Positions 5,846 to 7,475 of a stretch of DNA of 7,475 nucleotides are shown here, piece by piece (position 1 is the first letter of the stretch; each line of letters starts with the position of its first letter). Position numbers and translations under genes: made by a program. The notes below the pieces were generated by a model. It was not told the DNA's origin. It did no database searches and was given only the letters and a program-made list of their open reading frames with translations. The stretch spans positions 1 through 7,475 of the forward strand of contig JASFPJ010000149.1 of NCBI GenBank assembly GCA_050116035.1, written 5' to 3'. The stretch is from SOIA01 sp050116035 (GTDB taxonomy: Bacteria; Acidobacteriota; Aminicenantia; Aminicenantales; Aminicenantaceae).

Positions 5846-6874
5846 ATGAAACCAATAAGCAGCAGAAAGAGAATCTTTATTTCGGTGACAATTTTCCTGA
5901 TCGTCTTTCTAGTGGGAATGACGGGATTCAAGATTTTTGGAGGAAGAGATTGGTCTTTTGTTGACAGCCTTTACATGACCGTTATCACGCTTTCCACAGT
6001 CGGATATGGAGAAGTCAAGGATATCAGCGCCAACCCGGGCGCGCGAATATTCGCATCAATCTTTATTCTTGTCTGTTTAGGGACAATTGCCTTTGTTGTC
6101 TCCTCTGTCACGAGTTTTATCGTCGAGGGAGAGATGAAAAACCTCCTTGGGAGAAGAAAGATGGAAAAAGAAATATCAAAGCTCAAGAATCACTACATCA
6201 TCTGTGGAACCGACGAGACAGCCCAGACAATTATCCAGGAATTGATTCATACAAAAAAAGATTTTGTTGTCATTGAGCCCTTGAAGGAAAAGATAGATAA
6301 ACTCTCTTCTTCAATAAAGGGCCTTTTTATCCACGGCGACCCCACGGAGGACAACATTCTCATCTCCGCAGGAATCAAGAGGTCCAGAGGAATTTTTTTC
6401 TCTCTCCCCACAGATGAGGCCAACCTATTTTTAACCATCACTGCCCGCAGCCTGAATCCCGACATACGAATCGTGACAAAAGGAATCGATGTCAAATCTC
6501 ACAGCAAAATCATGAAGGCTGGCTCGGATGCCGTTGTCTCACCGACCTTTATCGGGGGCATGCGGATGGTTTCTGAAATGATACGTCCCGCCGTAGTGAC
6601 TTTTCTTGACATGATGCTCCGGGAGAGGAAGAAAGTCCTGCGCGTTGAGGAAGTCACTGTCAAGAAAGGCGCACCGCTGGATGGGAAAACAATAGAAGAA
6701 TCAAAGATTAGTGAGAAGACGGGCGCCCTTCTGGTTGCTGTGAGCAGGAGTGGAAGCAAAGATTATGAGTTTAATCCGTCGAAAGAAAAGGTCCTCAAAG
6801 AGAATGACGTCCTTATTCTTATGGCATCTCCCGAAAGCGTTATAGAGGTGGGAAAATTAGCCGGTTTGGATTAA
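5846..6874 (+). CDS. two-TM potassium channel with RCK gating domain (MthK-type)
   Basis: A 342-residue inner-membrane K+ channel subunit. TM1 spans about 9-29 and the pore helix precedes the selectivity filter TVGYGE (51-56). TM2 spans about 67-93. A cytoplasmic RCK-N (TrkA-N-like) Rossmann domain begins at HYIICG (116-121) and an RCK-C domain covers about 262-335. Four pores with eight RCK domains form the ligand-gated ring in MthK. The nucleotide loop reads CGTDETAQ, not GxGxxG; MthK likewise lacks the canonical glycines and is gated by Ca2+, so NAD(H) gating is less likely here. VVSPTFIGGMRMVSEMIRP is the usual RCK-N end. ATG 5846 is the first start after an in-frame TAG (5837-5839) and lacks a Shine-Dalgarno. 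Its stop overlaps that of the convergent rmuC-like gene. The physiological role would be K+ flux and membrane-potential control. Confidence 0.92.
   Translation: MKPISSRKRIFISVTIFLIVFLVGMTGFKIFGGRDWSFVDSLYMTVITLSTVGYGEVKDISANPGARIFASIFILVCLGTIAFVVSSVTSFIVEGEMKNLLGRRKMEKEISKLKNHYIICGTDETAQTIIQELIHTKKDFVVIEPLKEKIDKLSSSIKGLFIHGDPTEDNILISAGIKRSRGIFFSLPTDEANLFLTITARSLNPDIRIVTKGIDVKSHSKIMKAGSDAVVSPTFIGGMRMVSEMIRPAVVTFLDMMLRERKKVLRVEEVTVKKGAPLDGKTIEESKISEKTGALLVAVSRSGSKDYEFNPSKEKVLKENDVLILMASPESVIEVGKLAGLD
6149..6163 (+). promoter_or_regulatory. candidate internal translation start for a free RCK subunit
   Basis: GGGAG (6149-6153) ends 7 bases before an in-frame ATG (6161-6163, Met106) in the linker between TM2 and the RCK domain. 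Initiation here would give a soluble RCK protein of 237 residues. The MthK gene has a known internal start at Met107 that supplies the extra RCK subunits of the gating ring. A further in-frame ATG at 6134 has a purine-rich tract too close to it for an ideal site. Confidence 0.5.
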
Positions 6875-7475
6875 GAGGACTTTTTCTTTCTGGATTTTGG
6901 CTCTGGCAGTTTCTCCGGTTTTTCTTCGCTGACGAGTTCTAGTTTGCCCGAGAATCTATCCAGCCGCTTCTCCGCATCATCAAATTTGCTTTTCGCATTG
7001 ATGAGGTGAGTGCCCAAAACCTGAAAATCGCTCCGGAAACGGCCCAAGTCACCCTGGAGTCTGGCCAGAGATTGAAAAATATACTGGGCGGATTTCTCGA
7101 TTTGAAGCCCTTTGAGTCCGAGCACGATGACCTGTAAATAGGCGAAGAAGGAGTTCGGAGAAACAGGGATGACTCTTTTCTTCATGGCGAATGTATAAAT
7201 ACTCCGTTCTTCCCCAAGACTTTCATCCTTGAGGATTGTCTCGTAATAGATGTTTTCGGCCGGGATGTACATCAGGGCGAAGTCGTAGGTGCCCTCATCA
7301 GGAAGGATGTATTTTTGGCTGATCCCGTCGATGTGTTTTTTAACATCGGTGACGAATTTTTTCTTCAGATCCTCTTTTTCTTTCTGGTTCTCTTCTTCTA
7401 AGTATTTCTTGAAGTTTTCCAACGGAAACTTTGCGTCGATAGGGACGAGGTTGCTTCCGAGACGGACGATGGCAT
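6871..7475 (-). CDS. rmuC: RmuC family DNA recombination protein, C-terminal part (5' partial)
   Basis: The frame is open from the stop at 6871-6873 to the window edge and encodes 200 residues, with the N-terminal part lying outside. A TTG at 7422 is not the start, because family sequence continues upstream as AIVRLGSNLVPIDAKFPL. The IDAKFP motif is the D-x-K of the PD-(D/E)xK nuclease-like core of RmuC. Downstream features are YDFALMYIPAENIYYE and VIPVSPNSFFAYLQVI, both characteristic of the family, then a helical segment predicted as coiled coil (LARLQGDLGRF...AEKRLDRF) and a Lys-rich tail. E. coli RmuC limits DNA inversion at short inverted repeats, presumably as a nuclease; full-length proteins usually have an N-terminal membrane anchor and coiled coil, which would lie to the right. 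It converges on the potassium channel gene, the two stops sharing TTAA, with no room for a separate terminator. Confidence 0.85.
   Translation of the reverse strand, partial: AIVRLGSNLVPIDAKFPLENFKKYLEEENQKEKEDLKKKFVTDVKKHIDGISQKYILPDEGTYDFALMYIPAENIYYETILKDESLGEERSIYTFAMKKRVIPVSPNSFFAYLQVIVLGLKGLQIEKSAQYIFQSLARLQGDLGRFRSDFQVLGTHLINAKSKFDDAEKRLDRFSGKLELVSEEKPEKLPEPKSRKKKSS

Noticed and set aside
7420..7422. TTG at 7422 as the start of a 183-residue protein
   Set aside because: RmuC-like sequence (VPIDAKFP) continues upstream in the same frame to the window edge, so the gene is truncated by the window and does not start here.

Overview
The window is a chromosomal segment of a bacterium of moderate GC (35 of 60 bases are G/C in 1201-1260). 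It is probably from an uncultured or anaerobic lineage of the kind rich in small dispersed palindromes. Two such repeat types are present: arms of the form GTCATTGCGAG...GCAATCTC near 5381-5606, and a GGGGTCAGACCC-ended element near 2420. I cannot assign a phylum from the sequence alone.

Layout. Bases 1-68 appear to be the last 21 codons of a gene entering from the left. A secreted GH20-type hexosaminidase follows (340-2406). A 154-bp element with imperfect inverted ends (2420-2573) separates it from an AT-rich island (18 of 60 bases G/C in 3001-3060). The island carries a two-gene toxin-antitoxin module: a 90-residue excisionase-type winged-HTH protein (2737-3009) and a Doc-type Fic protein (3009-3431), sharing one base. 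Upstream of them lie six GTTAAC palindromes whose starts are exactly 19, 10, 19, 10 and 19 bp apart. This looks like an autoregulatory operator and is the most striking signal in the window.

Next come a DrrA-like ABC ATPase (3569-4582) and its ABC-2 permease (4579-5346), translationally coupled by ATGA. The 3' end of the ATPase gene is a perfect 12-bp tandem duplication that doubles the Shine-Dalgarno-like sequence before the permease. About 500 bp without a gene follow (5347-5845). This stretch holds a 95-bp-period tandem array of hairpin repeats and a good sigma70-type promoter (TTGCCA-17-TATAAT).

That promoter serves a two-TM, RCK-gated potassium channel of MthK type (5846-6874). The channel gene contains an internal ATG with a well-placed Shine-Dalgarno, at the position equivalent to the known internal start of MthK. 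The channel gene ends convergently with a partial rmuC gene (minus strand, 6871-7475 and beyond); both stop codons lie in one TTAA.

The genes do not form one pathway. The operonic units are the toxin-antitoxin pair and the ABC exporter pair. The AT-rich toxin-antitoxin module, flanked on the left by an inverted-repeat element, looks like an acquired insertion between housekeeping and accessory genes.
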